Shown piece by piece: positions 43,385-51,981 of a DNA stretch of 64,000 bases. The DNA is from Synechococcales cyanobacterium C42_A2020_086 (GTDB lineage: Bacteria; Cyanobacteriota; Cyanobacteriia; Elainellales; Elainellaceae), in contig JACYLU010000001.1 in assembly GCA_015272325.1 (NCBI GenBank), positions 62,001 to 126,000 on the forward strand. The letters are read 5' to 3'. Position 1 is the first letter of the stretch; every line of letters starts with the position of its first letter. The position numbers and the translations under genes were made by a program. The notes under the pieces are model-generated. The model had not been told where the DNA came from. It saw only the letters and a program-made list of their open reading frames with translations, and searched no databases.

Positions 43385-44124
43385 TGAGAGTCGCAACCTA
43401 TACTCACTGACTCCGCTGCAGAGGATCCATCTGACCTCGATGACGCAAGGATGTCCTGCGCTGAGTCGGCCAGCTCTTGGCTCAGGTTCTCTTGAAGGAT
43501 CTCCAGCACCGTTAGCGGATCGGCGGCTTGCTGCATCACGGCTGCTTCCGGGTCATGCCGATCGATTACGTCTGGCAGATCCGCCCGCAGTTCTTCGAGC
43601 AGGGAGATGATTTTAGCAATTTTGTGTTCGGAGAGCAGATTGAGCTGTAGCGTTAACTGAGCGCGCTGCTCGGCAAATTTTTCCTGCCGCGTTTGCCGAA
43701 TCAATACCCCTGTAGAGATCAACAGCGAAGCCACATCTAGCCCATGCTCGCTGAGTTGAAACGGCGGCCAAACAGCCGGCAGCAACCCCACCTGCTGCAC
43801 CAGCCCATCTAAAATCCACAGCACCAGCCCAGCCAACAGCGTATACATAAACAGAGGGCGGCCAAAGAAAGTAGCAATGGTTTCCACCAAGCGCTGATGC
43901 CTCGAGAGATTGCGCTCTTCCTGGGCGTGCAGCTTGATAATCGCATCGATGCTCTTAGCAATCGGATCGGGGAGAGGCGCTGTGGGAATCACCGGGGTAT
44001 TGCTGTAGGGGGTATCGTTAGCGCCCCTATGCGGACGAGCGGCATTTAGCAAAACGGGATTAGACACGTCACTACTCGGCGTTGACAAATAGGCTGATGA
44101 GCCTTGAGTTCGATTGCCTTGCAC
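43381..44124 (-). CDS. DUF1003-like membrane protein
   Basis: 247 residues from a GTG start preceded by GAGGTG. The N-terminal 60 residues are polar and the central region has two membrane helices (about 93-112 and 133-146). They are joined to a long helix QTRQEKFAEQRAQLTLQLNLLSEHKIAKI, as in DUF1003 proteins. The C-terminus is acidic and soluble. The function is unknown. It is coupled to the following alpha/beta hydrolase gene. Confidence 0.75.
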   Translation of the reverse strand: MQGNRTQGSSAYLSTPSSDVSNPVLLNAARPHRGANDTPYSNTPVIPTAPLPDPIAKSIDAIIKLHAQEERNLSRHQRLVETIATFFGRPLFMYTLLAGLVLWILDGLVQQVGLLPAVWPPFQLSEHGLDVASLLISTGVLIRQTRQEKFAEQRAQLTLQLNLLSEHKIAKIISLLEELRADLPDVIDRHDPEAAVMQQAADPLTVLEILQENLSQELADSAQDILASSRSDGSSAAESVSIGCDSQ

Positions 44125-44352
44125 GCTACACCTCGGTCCAATCTACTAGGTGGGCAGTTCAGGATTTTACACGATGGGGAGATTACTCACCTCGATCCAA
44201 GGGTTGATGTGTCGTAGTAGGTGACAGTAGGGATTTATTCATTTTGCCTACTAGTTCTCATGGTACCGAAGATGAAATGGGTCATCCTCCACTCAAGGCT
44301 TGCGTTTTCACCCCAGCAGGATAAAATGAAAAAAAAATGAAAACCCCTAGCC

Positions 44353-44838
44353 GTGCCTCAGCTCGTGAATCACTCATCCTCCTCCAGCGTACTGCCTGCC
44401 CACGTTGAGCCGCCTCTTTCAACCCTCGACCCTGTGATCGGGTCTTCTGAGTCCCTGTCGAATGACGTTGCCACTCATTACGCCAGCGAGACCTTGATGA
44501 CTGCAACTGACCCTGTAGCGTCACCAGCATCACCTCAAGATTCCTCTCTATCGCACTCGCAAAGGTTTGAGATCTTTCTATCCACGTTTTTCACCATTTT
44601 TCTGGCTGAACTCGGCGACAAAACCCAGGTGACAACGCTGCTGATGACTGCCGAGTCTCATGCCCCCTGGATCGTCTTTGCAGGAGCAGGAGCCGCTTTG
44701 GTGCTCACTAGCTTCCTCGGCGTTTGGGTGGGGTGTTGGCTGGCTAAACGAATTGCCCCGCGAATGTTGGAAACGCTGGCTGGAGCGATGCTGCTTGGGA
44801 TTTCTGCCTTGCTGCTGTGGGACGTGATCCAGCTTTAA
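44353..44838 (+). CDS. Half-size GDT1/TMEM165 (UPF0016) cation transporter, first half
   Basis: 161 residues from GTG 44353; a start at ATG 44497 is also possible because the first 70 residues are polar and low-complexity. The hydrophobic part carries the family motif FLAELGDKTQ (E-x-G-D-K-[TS]) followed by two more helices. Full UPF0016 proteins have two such repeats in one chain; here each repeat is a separate gene, with the partner 81 bp downstream. The family moves Mn2+ and/or Ca2+ across thylakoid or plasma membranes. Confidence 0.88.
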   Translation: MPQLVNHSSSSSVLPAHVEPPLSTLDPVIGSSESLSNDVATHYASETLMTATDPVASPASPQDSSLSHSQRFEIFLSTFFTIFLAELGDKTQVTTLLMTAESHAPWIVFAGAGAALVLTSFLGVWVGCWLAKRIAPRMLETLAGAMLLGISALLLWDVIQL

Positions 44839-44919
44839 CAGATCTAGTTTGAACAGACTGAACATCGCACCGACAACAGCAAAGACATAAGCAAGGAGAT
44901 AGCAACGGAGATTCGAAGC

Positions 44920-45231
44920 ATGGATTGGCATTTATTAGGGCTGAGTTTCGTGACGGTGTTTCTCTCCGAGCTGGGCGATAAGAGTCAGTTAGCTGCTATT
45001 GCCCTGGGCGGTAGTAGCAAATCACTGCGGGCTGTGTTTCTGGGTACGGCGGCAGCTCTGCTGCTGGCTAGTTTTCTAGGCGTTGTTTTGGGAGAAGGCG
45101 TTGCTCAGCTCCTGCCAATGCGCTGGGTGAAGGCGCTGGCGGCCATCGGGTTTGCAGTGATGGCCGTGCGGTTGCTGTGGTCGGGTGGTGACGCAGATTC
45201 CCCGCTAGCTCTGGAAAACGATCCAGAATAG
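44920..45231 (+). CDS. Half-size GDT1/TMEM165 (UPF0016) cation transporter, second half
   Basis: 103 residues with three helices and the second motif copy FLSELGDKSQLAAIALGG. It is homologous to, but clearly diverged from, the gene just upstream. The two probably form a heterodimer equivalent to one full-length transporter. The stop is 15 bp from the end of the convergent ABC transporter ATPase gene. Confidence 0.9.
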   Translation: MDWHLLGLSFVTVFLSELGDKSQLAAIALGGSSKSLRAVFLGTAAALLLASFLGVVLGEGVAQLLPMRWVKALAAIGFAVMAVRLLWSGGDADSPLALENDPE

Positions 45232-45246
45232 TCATCGCGCTAAGGC

Positions 45247-46089
45247 TCAATCATCCTGCGTGAAATGGTGATCGAGAAAGTTCAGCGCGTGGTTGCGGAG
45301 TTCGTAGTATTCCGGGCGTTCACGTAGCTCTTGTATGTGGCGCGGATGGGGAAAGGGCACCTCCAGAATTTCGCCGATTGTCGCTGCCGGGCCGTTGGTC
45401 ATCATTACGATGCGATCAGACATGTACAGCGCTTCATCGACATCGTGGGTAATCATCATTACCGCCTGCCGATGGCTTTCCCAGATATCCAGCACTTGCC
45501 GCTGCAGTTTGCCGCGAGTCAGGGCATCTAAAGCCCCAAAGGGTTCATCCATCAGCAGCACCTTGGGGCGAGTCGCCAAAGCCCGGGCAATCCCAACGCG
45601 CTGCTTCATACCGCCGGAAATTTCGTCGGGGTATTTGTCGGCGGCCGCCATCAGGTTGACCATGCTCAGGTGTTCGTTGACGATGCTGATCTTTTCCGCC
45701 CGAGTCGCCGTTTTCAACACCTCATCCACCGCTAGTCGAATATTCTCGCGCACCGTGAGCCAAGGCAACAGCGAATAGTGTTGAAACACCATCATCCGTT
45801 CGGAACCAGGCTTGCGGATCTCTCTGCCTTCAAGCCGCACGGAACCCGAGGTGGCGCTGTCTAACCCGGCCACAATCTTCAGCAGCGTCGATTTGCCGCA
45901 CCCAGAATGACCAATAATCGAAATGTACTCGTCTTCGCCGATGGTGAGATTAACCCCATCGAGCACAACCGAGGAACTGCCGTCGGGTCGGGGGTAGGCC
46001 TTAACCAAGTTTTCCACCACTAGAAAGTCTGAGTAACCGGAATTGGGGTGAACGGGAGCTGGGCTAGCAAATGAGGAACGACGAGTCAT
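45247..46089 (-). CDS. Nitrate/cyanate-family ABC transporter ATPase (NrtD/CynD-like)
   Basis: 280 residues. Walker A is [12 protein letters not shown], the signature is ISGGMKQRVGIARALA, Walker B is VLLMDEPFGALDAL and the switch His is in MITHDVDEALYMSD. A strong ribosome site (AGGAGG) precedes the start. It is the third gene of a permease, binding-protein, ATPase cassette. The family includes nitrate, cyanate and bicarbonate importers; NrtD is the closest by the EVPFPHPRHIQELRE tail, from memory. Confidence 0.88.
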   Translation of the reverse strand: MTRRSSFASPAPVHPNSGYSDFLVVENLVKAYPRPDGSSSVVLDGVNLTIGEDEYISIIGHSGCGKSTLLKIVAGLDSATSGSVRLEGREIRKPGSERMMVFQHYSLLPWLTVRENIRLAVDEVLKTATRAEKISIVNEHLSMVNLMAAADKYPDEISGGMKQRVGIARALATRPKVLLMDEPFGALDALTRGKLQRQVLDIWESHRQAVMMITHDVDEALYMSDRIVMMTNGPAATIGEILEVPFPHPRHIQELRERPEYYELRNHALNFLDHHFTQDD

Positions 46090-46125
46090 GCTTACCTCCT
46101 GAGATTCAGTTATCGGTCAAACAAA

Positions 46126-46155
46126 TAGAGATACAGGAATTAGAGATACAGGGAT
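46126..46155. repeat. Two-copy 15-bp tandem duplication
   Basis: TAGAGATACAGGAAT and TAGAGATACAGGGAT lie head to tail in the spacer between the binding-protein and ATPase genes. Confidence 0.9.
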
Positions 46156-46258
46156 ACCAGGCAGTGCCAACAGGACCAACAGCAATAGGGCTAGCAAGGA
46201 TAACGAGGGACCTGCTGCCCCCAGAGCCAAATTGCATCAATGGCCTGAGAAATGCAGA

Positions 46259-47659
46259 TTAGGATAGGAAAAATTTGCGCGGCTGATTGGCGCGAATCTC
46301 GAATCCATTGAGATAGCCCACCGGATCGCTAGGATCAAACCCTCGGTTGTCAATAAAGGCTTCCGGTGGCTCGACTTTATAGTCTTCTGCCGGGCATTCG
46401 ATGCCCATTTCAGCGGCAATGTCGCGATAGAGATCCGTTCGCCAGCTCTGGCTCGCCAATTCCTCAGCGTTCGGGGGAATTTCGGGAATCTGCCCCCAAC
46501 GAGCAGCCTGCGTCATTAACCAGAGGCTTTGGGATTTCCACAGAAAGGTAGAATGCGCTCCCTCCGGCAGAGATAGCTGACTCGGCATGTCGTAAAACAC
46601 GGTCGTATCAAGCGACTTAGAAATCCGGGGTTGACCATCAAAGCCGCCATAGTTGTACTCACCCACGATGGCCGGACGAGTAAAGTCCGGCTTTGCCCCG
46701 GTGAACGACCGCTGCGAGATGATTTGCGCCACCTCTTCTCGATTGGCCGGTTCGCTGCAATACTGGCAAGCTTCAATCATCGCTTTCACTAGCGAGCGGT
46801 AAGTTTTGGGATTCTGATCAATAAATGATTCCATCACGCCTAAGAGCCGGTCGGGGTGCCCCTGCCAAATCTCCTTACCCTGCGCAAAGGTAAAGCCGAC
46901 GCCTGCGTTGCCCGTGATCGCCCGCGTATTCCAAGGTTCGGCGACCATATACGCCTGCATCGCGCCAATGCGCATATTGGTGACCATCTGCGGCGGCGGA
47001 ATGATAATTACCCGAAACTCTTCGTAGGGGTTGATGCCGGTGGCAGCCACGAGGTAGCGAACGAAATACTCGTAAATCGCCGAACTCAGCACCACCGCCC
47101 AGATGCGCTTTTCAGACGGCAACTGCCCGAAATAGCGGCGGAAGTCTTGCCCAAAGGCGTCCAGGTTGCCGTTGTACTCCTTCCAAGGGCGAATTCCCGA
47201 ATTCCACATCGCCTGGTTCATGGTCATAGCGTTGCCGTGGCGGTGGATTGTCATCGCAGCGCAGAGGGGAGCATGACGCGCTCCTTCCGCCCCGATGCGG
47301 GCATTGGTCACTGCCCCCGATACCACCGGAGACGCATCTAATCGTCCGAAAATAATGCCGTCCCGAGAGTTGGCCCAGCTCGCCTCGCGGCTCAGGGTCA
47401 CGTTCAAGCCATACTTGCGGAAAAACCCCTTTTCCCAGGCCACCGCGAAGGGGGCGCAGTCATTCACAGGCACATAGCCAATTCGCAGGTTCGGCTTTTC
47501 TAGGGTACTAGGATCAACCACCGGCTCCACGGCAGCGGCAGCGGCAGACAGCATCTGGGGGGCGCGATTGGCGTTGATGGCGTTAGAACTCACCGCCACT
47601 CCGGCAGCAACCGCGCCGACGCTGATCAGAAAATCCCGTCGGTTCATTTTTGAACTCAT
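46259..47659 (-). CDS. NrtA/CmpA/CynA-family ABC transporter substrate-binding protein
   Basis: 466 residues with ribosome site GGAGG. The N-terminus MSSKMNRRDFLISVGAVAAG is a twin-arginine-type signal without a lipobox Cys. The mature part starts LEKPNLRIGYVPVNDCAPFAVAWEKGFF and keeps family blocks such as GLNVTLSREASWANSRDGIIFGRLDAS and QAYMVAEPWNTRAI. The ligand (nitrate, nitrite, cyanate, bicarbonate or other) cannot be told from the sequence by eye. The gap to the permease gene upstream is only 10 bp. Confidence 0.88.
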   Translation of the reverse strand: MSSKMNRRDFLISVGAVAAGVAVSSNAINANRAPQMLSAAAAAVEPVVDPSTLEKPNLRIGYVPVNDCAPFAVAWEKGFFRKYGLNVTLSREASWANSRDGIIFGRLDASPVVSGAVTNARIGAEGARHAPLCAAMTIHRHGNAMTMNQAMWNSGIRPWKEYNGNLDAFGQDFRRYFGQLPSEKRIWAVVLSSAIYEYFVRYLVAATGINPYEEFRVIIIPPPQMVTNMRIGAMQAYMVAEPWNTRAITGNAGVGFTFAQGKEIWQGHPDRLLGVMESFIDQNPKTYRSLVKAMIEACQYCSEPANREEVAQIISQRSFTGAKPDFTRPAIVGEYNYGGFDGQPRISKSLDTTVFYDMPSQLSLPEGAHSTFLWKSQSLWLMTQAARWGQIPEIPPNAEELASQSWRTDLYRDIAAEMGIECPAEDYKVEPPEAFIDNRGFDPSDPVGYLNGFEIRANQPRKFFLS

Positions 47660-47669
47660 GGTGCTCCTC

Positions 47670-48524
47670 CTAGAGCATGCTTTGAGACACCGAGCGGTGG
47701 GTGACCAACGCCTGAATTCGGCTCATGGCATAATCCAGCACTAGACCAGTCAGTCCAATCACCAGAATGGCCAGAAACACCGAACTCAAATTCAGCCGGT
47801 TCCACTCGTCCCAGAGGAAAAAGCCGATGCCAATGCCGCCGGTCAACATTTCCACGGCAACAATCACCAGCCAGGCAATGCCAAGGCTAATCCGCAGCCC
47901 TGTGAAAATGTAAGGCAGACTCGCCGGCAGAATAATCTTGAAAATTTGCCGCCAGCGTGGCATTTCTAGAACCCGAGCCACGTCCAGGTAATCTTGCGAC
48001 ACGCTAGACACACCTAGAGCCGTATTGATAACCGTTGGCCACAGCGAGGTGATAAAGATCACAAAAATTGCGGAAGGGTCGGCCAGGTTGAAGATGGCCA
48101 GAGCAATCGGCAACCAGGCCAGCGGCGATACGGGCTTAAAAATCTGAATCAGCGGATTAATCGCCAGCATTGCCGGGCGAGACATACCAATCAGAAATCC
48201 GGCTGGAATGGCAACAAGCGCTCCCAGGGAAAAGCCCAGCAGCACTCGCCGCAGACTAGCGATCAGCAGCCAGCCGATCCCCAGATCTCCTGGTCCGCGT
48301 CGGTAAAAGGGGTTGAGCAGATAGTCCAAATTGGCGACCAAGGCTTCGACTGGCGTCGGCATCAGGTCTGACTTAAATGTGGCAATGAGCCACCACAGCA
48401 GCAGAACGCCCAGAAACCCAGCTAGCGGCAGTAAAACCGTTTCTCGGATCAGCAGCGGCTTGGTTTTTTTCCATGCAGCCTGAACCGCAACCGCAATTGC
48501 GGCAAGATTGAGTTGAATGGCCAT
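47670..48524 (-). CDS. NrtB-family ABC transporter permease
   Basis: 284 residues from ATG 48524 (MAIQLNLAAIA); the frame runs on to a TTG at 48548. It has six membrane helices and the NrtB-like blocks NPLIQIFKPVSPLAWLPIALAIF, VIFITSLWPTVINTALGV, the EAA-like loop DVARVLEMPRWRQIFKIILPASLPYIFTGLRISL (described in part), and GIGIGFFLWDEWNRLNLS. It is first in the permease-binding protein-ATPase cassette. No second ATPase fused to a binding domain (NrtC) is present. Confidence 0.9.
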   Translation of the reverse strand: MAIQLNLAAIAVAVQAAWKKTKPLLIRETVLLPLAGFLGVLLLWWLIATFKSDLMPTPVEALVANLDYLLNPFYRRGPGDLGIGWLLIASLRRVLLGFSLGALVAIPAGFLIGMSRPAMLAINPLIQIFKPVSPLAWLPIALAIFNLADPSAIFVIFITSLWPTVINTALGVSSVSQDYLDVARVLEMPRWRQIFKIILPASLPYIFTGLRISLGIAWLVIVAVEMLTGGIGIGFFLWDEWNRLNLSSVFLAILVIGLTGLVLDYAMSRIQALVTHRSVSQSML

Positions 48525-48892
48525 AGTGTTATCTCGCAGGTACAACAAACTGAGCAGTACCAGCCAAGAACACTGATGAAACGCGCCAAAAGCTGCTTCT
48601 TCAGTCTTCTCTCAATGCTTACGAGGTTAGCTGCCGGGCTAGAACAGAGAGATGTCCCTTTCCATCACAGAAATACGCCCCGAAAAGTGGGTCCCCCGTT
48701 CCAGATGCATCGGTCTATATTCGAATCCATATCCGACCCATCTGAATTAAGCTGACTTACTCAAATGTGAAGTGATTGATCAGTAATTTAACACAACTTT
48801 TTCCACCATTCACTCGTCTTGGATGCAGGCGCTGATACAGAGCGGCAATGATCTGGTCTGTTTTTGCTTATCACTGCCGCCCAGATTGCGAT
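48525..48892. other. Intergenic region upstream of the Nrt-like cassette
   Basis: Should hold the cassette promoter. I looked for an NtcA site (GTA-N8-TAC) and found only a near match (GTA-N8-TAA, minus strand at about 48755-48768). No gene is recognised. Confidence 0.45.
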
Positions 48893-50893
48893 TTAGGCGA
48901 AGGCTTCGGCATCCACCACATAGTCAGCGGTCGGTGTCACTTGCCAGGTTTGGTCACCTCGGATTTGCAGCACGTAATCGTGGTACTTTAGCAGGCTGGT
49001 ACGATGCCCGACACTAATAAACGTGGTTCCCGACTCCCGAAGGTGCTGATAGAGCCGCTTCTCGTTGTCCAAATCAAGGGCACTCGTGGCTTCGTCGAGG
49101 ATGGCGTAGGGCGGGTGAGCCAGCAGCAACCGGGCAAAGGCGAGGCGCTGCTGTTCTCCCAGCGACAGCACATCCGCCCAGTTCAGCTCCGATTCAAAAC
49201 CGCCGACCCGCTCGGGCAGATCTGCCAAGTTCACCTGCTTCAACACGTCGTAGAGTTCTTCGGTACTAATGGTGCTATTGACATCGGGATAGGTCAACTG
49301 CTCGCGTAGGGTTCCCAGCACCATATAGGGACGCTGAGGCAGAAACATCATATCGCTGAGGTCAGGGCGCACAATCCGTCCGGTTCCCTTGTTCCACAAT
49401 CCGGCGATTGCCCGCAGCAGAGAACTCTTGCCAACGCCGCTATGACCAATCACCACGACCCCTTCTCCAGGGTTTAGCGCCACAGAGAGGTCACGAGTCA
49501 GCACCCGCTCACCCTTGGGGGTCAGCAGGGTAACATGCTCCAAAGCAATGTGGGAGCCTGTCACGGTATCGATAGTGGTTGTGCCGCTCGGCGGTGGCTG
49601 ATCGGGAGCATCCAAGGCTTCCATGAAGGTTTCCAGACGGTTGATGCCCGCTGCAAATTCGCTGAGCTGGTTAATTTGCAGCACAATCAGGGCAAAGGCT
49701 TCAAAAATTTGGTTGAAGGCAAATCCAGCTTGGGTAAGATCACCAAACTCGAGCTGGTTGTTGAAGTAGAGAGGAGCCACGATCACCGAGGGCAGAATAA
49801 AAGTGGCATAGCGATAGGGAACTCTAAAGAAGGCTAAGTTTCGCTGCCAGCCAATCAAAAAGCGGTAGTTGCGCAGCACTTCTAAAAACCGGCGCTGCAG
49901 TTGCCCCTGCTCTTGCTCTTCTCCGCGATAAAAAGCAATCGACTCGGCGTTATCGCGCACATGCACCAACCCGTAGCGGAAGTCAGCCTCTTTCTTGAGC
50001 TGGTTGAAATTCAGCACGATCAGCCGACGCCCCAGGAGCGTTACCACCACGGTGCCAAAGATGGCATAGCCAATCAGAAATACGGCCAGAAAGGAGGAAA
50101 TCGACCACAGAATCCCCGAAAAAGCAACCACATCAATCACTGAACTCAGAATCAACAGCAGAAAAGTGAGACTCGTGGAGGTAAAGGAGCGGATGTCTTG
50201 AGAAATTCGCTGGTCGGGATTATCAATGTCCTCTTCGGCATTAATTTCGTAATAGGCCCGCTTGTGGAAATACTGACCGAGAAACTTTTGGGTCATCCAG
50301 TTGCGCCAGCGTAGCCCGAGCAATTCCTGAACGTAGGTGTAGAAGACTACGATTGGCGTGGCAACGGCAAATACCCCGGCATAGACAAAGAAAAATCGCC
50401 AGTAGGTCGGGGCATCGCGATTGGCCAATGCCGTGGTGAAGAAGTTCCCCACATAGCTGATGATCACGTTCATGCCGCTCACCGACAGCGACAGCAGCAG
50501 CAGCAAGCCCAAGAAAGCCCATTGTTGCCAGCGCGGCACCACATGATGCCTCACGGTAAAGAAGACGATTGCTGGAATGGCCAGTGCTGCCACAACGATG
50601 AAAATGGCCGGCGAACCAAGAATCCCCTGAATGATGCCGAGCAACCCACCTGCGGTAGCTGCCATAAAATCTGGTACTAACTGGTTGGCAAGCAGCACGA
50701 TGCCACTCACTAAGAAAAACAGTGCACCAAACAAAAACACAATCAGGAGCGCCAGCAGACCAAAAAAGATTTTGCCGCCGCCGGCCTGAGTGGGATACCA
50801 GTAGGGCTGAGCAATGGCCACAAACCGATTCCAAAGCTGGCGGTCAAAGCGGCTGAGTCGGTTGAGTGAGGGTCGAGAGGATACTGCCGTCAT
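48893..50893 (-). CDS. SbmA/BacA-type ABC transporter (membrane and ATPase domains fused)
   Basis: 666 residues. About six membrane helices (about 35-330, ABC_membrane_2 type) include the characteristic LRWRNWMTQKFLGQYFHKRAYYEI and NPDQRISQDIRSFT segments. The ATPase domain follows, with GHSGVGKSSLLRAIAGLWNKG, LSLGEQQRLAFARLLLAHP and AILDEATSALD. This resembles bacterial BacA/ABCD-type half-transporters that move fatty acyl groups, peptides or cobalamin. No partner gene is adjacent, so a homodimer is likely. Confidence 0.9.
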   Translation of the reverse strand: MTAVSSRPSLNRLSRFDRQLWNRFVAIAQPYWYPTQAGGGKIFFGLLALLIVFLFGALFFLVSGIVLLANQLVPDFMAATAGGLLGIIQGILGSPAIFIVVAALAIPAIVFFTVRHHVVPRWQQWAFLGLLLLLSLSVSGMNVIISYVGNFFTTALANRDAPTYWRFFFVYAGVFAVATPIVVFYTYVQELLGLRWRNWMTQKFLGQYFHKRAYYEINAEEDIDNPDQRISQDIRSFTSTSLTFLLLILSSVIDVVAFSGILWSISSFLAVFLIGYAIFGTVVVTLLGRRLIVLNFNQLKKEADFRYGLVHVRDNAESIAFYRGEEQEQGQLQRRFLEVLRNYRFLIGWQRNLAFFRVPYRYATFILPSVIVAPLYFNNQLEFGDLTQAGFAFNQIFEAFALIVLQINQLSEFAAGINRLETFMEALDAPDQPPPSGTTTIDTVTGSHIALEHVTLLTPKGERVLTRDLSVALNPGEGVVVIGHSGVGKSSLLRAIAGLWNKGTGRIVRPDLSDMMFLPQRPYMVLGTLREQLTYPDVNSTISTEELYDVLKQVNLADLPERVGGFESELNWADVLSLGEQQRLAFARLLLAHPPYAILDEATSALDLDNEKRLYQHLRESGTTFISVGHRTSLLKYHDYVLQIRGDQTWQVTPTADYVVDAEAFA

Positions 50894-50986
50894 TCAGGTT
50901 CTTTAGGTTTACTTACTTTACTAATGACAAGGTCAACGAACAGGTCAATCCATTGGCACTATTCTAAAGAGTTCTCCTCTCAAGGT

Positions 50987-51844
50987 CTAAAACAGGCTGA
51001 GCTGGATCGAGTCAGATATAGGGGAAACGTCCCATGGCAGGGGTGGCACCGGGACTGCTCGTTGCTCTAAGAGCTGCTGTAGCGCATAGGCATTGCGCGG
51101 CGATCGAGCTTCTATTGGGCAGTGGACGAAGAAATAAATTCGTTTGTTCTGGGTCAGCCACTGTTCGATCTGGAGACTCCACTCCTGCAAAAACCGCTGA
51201 TTTTGCTCGAGATTGGGATGGCTAATATAGCGCACGAGGCTAAAGGGAGCTGTGATAGTCCGCTGCAACGGCAGGTTCGGTTTACGGCGTTCGCAGTGGA
51301 GCTGCGGATCATCTGGGCAATCGTAGATAGGTCGAGAATCCAGCAACACCCGCCCCACGCCCAACTCGGTCAATGCTGCGTTTAGCCGGCTGGTCGCAGG
51401 CTCCTGAAACCAAGCGGGATGGCGAACTTCCACAGCAAAACTAGCCTGCTCAAAGGGCAGGGCCTTGAGGAACATCAGCAGATCCTGCCACTGCTCGGGA
51501 CCATAGCTCGGCGGCAATTGAGCAAACAGGGGTCCCAACCGATTGCTCAACGGCTGCATTCGCTCGAGAAATGCCCGCAGCTCTGGCAGTTTGGGAGCAA
51601 GCAACCCCTGATGGGTGATGGCTCGCGGCAGCTTGAGGCAGAAGTGAAAACCGCTAGGCGTTTCCCTGGCCCAGCGCTGCACCGTGTCTGCATCGGGAAC
51701 GGAATAAAACGTTGTATTGCCCTCAACGGTTGTAAAGCGACGACTATAGAGCGACAGAAACTCGGCCGAGCGACTGCCTGCCGGAAACAGATCACCAACC
51801 CAGTCTTTGTAGGCCCAGATGGCGCAGCCTAGCCAAAACCTCAT
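50987..51844 (-). CDS. DUF72 family protein
   Basis: 285 residues. The TIM-barrel-like DUF72 pattern is clear: LGCAIWAYKDWVGDLFP, FTTVEGNTTFYSVPDADTVQRWA, PSGFHFCLKLPRAITH, FAVEVRHPAWF and IYFFVHCPIEARSPRNA. The function is not established. It lies divergent from ndbB. Confidence 0.93.
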   Translation of the reverse strand: MRFWLGCAIWAYKDWVGDLFPAGSRSAEFLSLYSRRFTTVEGNTTFYSVPDADTVQRWARETPSGFHFCLKLPRAITHQGLLAPKLPELRAFLERMQPLSNRLGPLFAQLPPSYGPEQWQDLLMFLKALPFEQASFAVEVRHPAWFQEPATSRLNAALTELGVGRVLLDSRPIYDCPDDPQLHCERRKPNLPLQRTITAPFSLVRYISHPNLEQNQRFLQEWSLQIEQWLTQNKRIYFFVHCPIEARSPRNAYALQQLLEQRAVPVPPLPWDVSPISDSIQLSLF

Positions 51845-51981
51845 GCCTTCTTCTACCGAGCGTCCAGAATTAAGCGTTTAGAATCATCCGTTGACTTTAG
51901 CATGTTCCTGTGCGTGCCCTTGTGATTCTGACTGTTATCCTGAAAGAGTCGCCCTGCCCAGCGCAAATCTCCACCTAACCC

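Noticed and set aside
44150-44352. Manganese (yybP-ykoY) riboswitch before the GDT1 halves
   Set aside because: Such riboswitches often precede this family, but I could not find the conserved paired loops; only a loose GGGGAG match.
48525-48892. NtcA site before the Nrt-like cassette
   Set aside because: Best match is GTA-N8-TAA, which misses the required TAC, and no -10 at the usual distance supports it.
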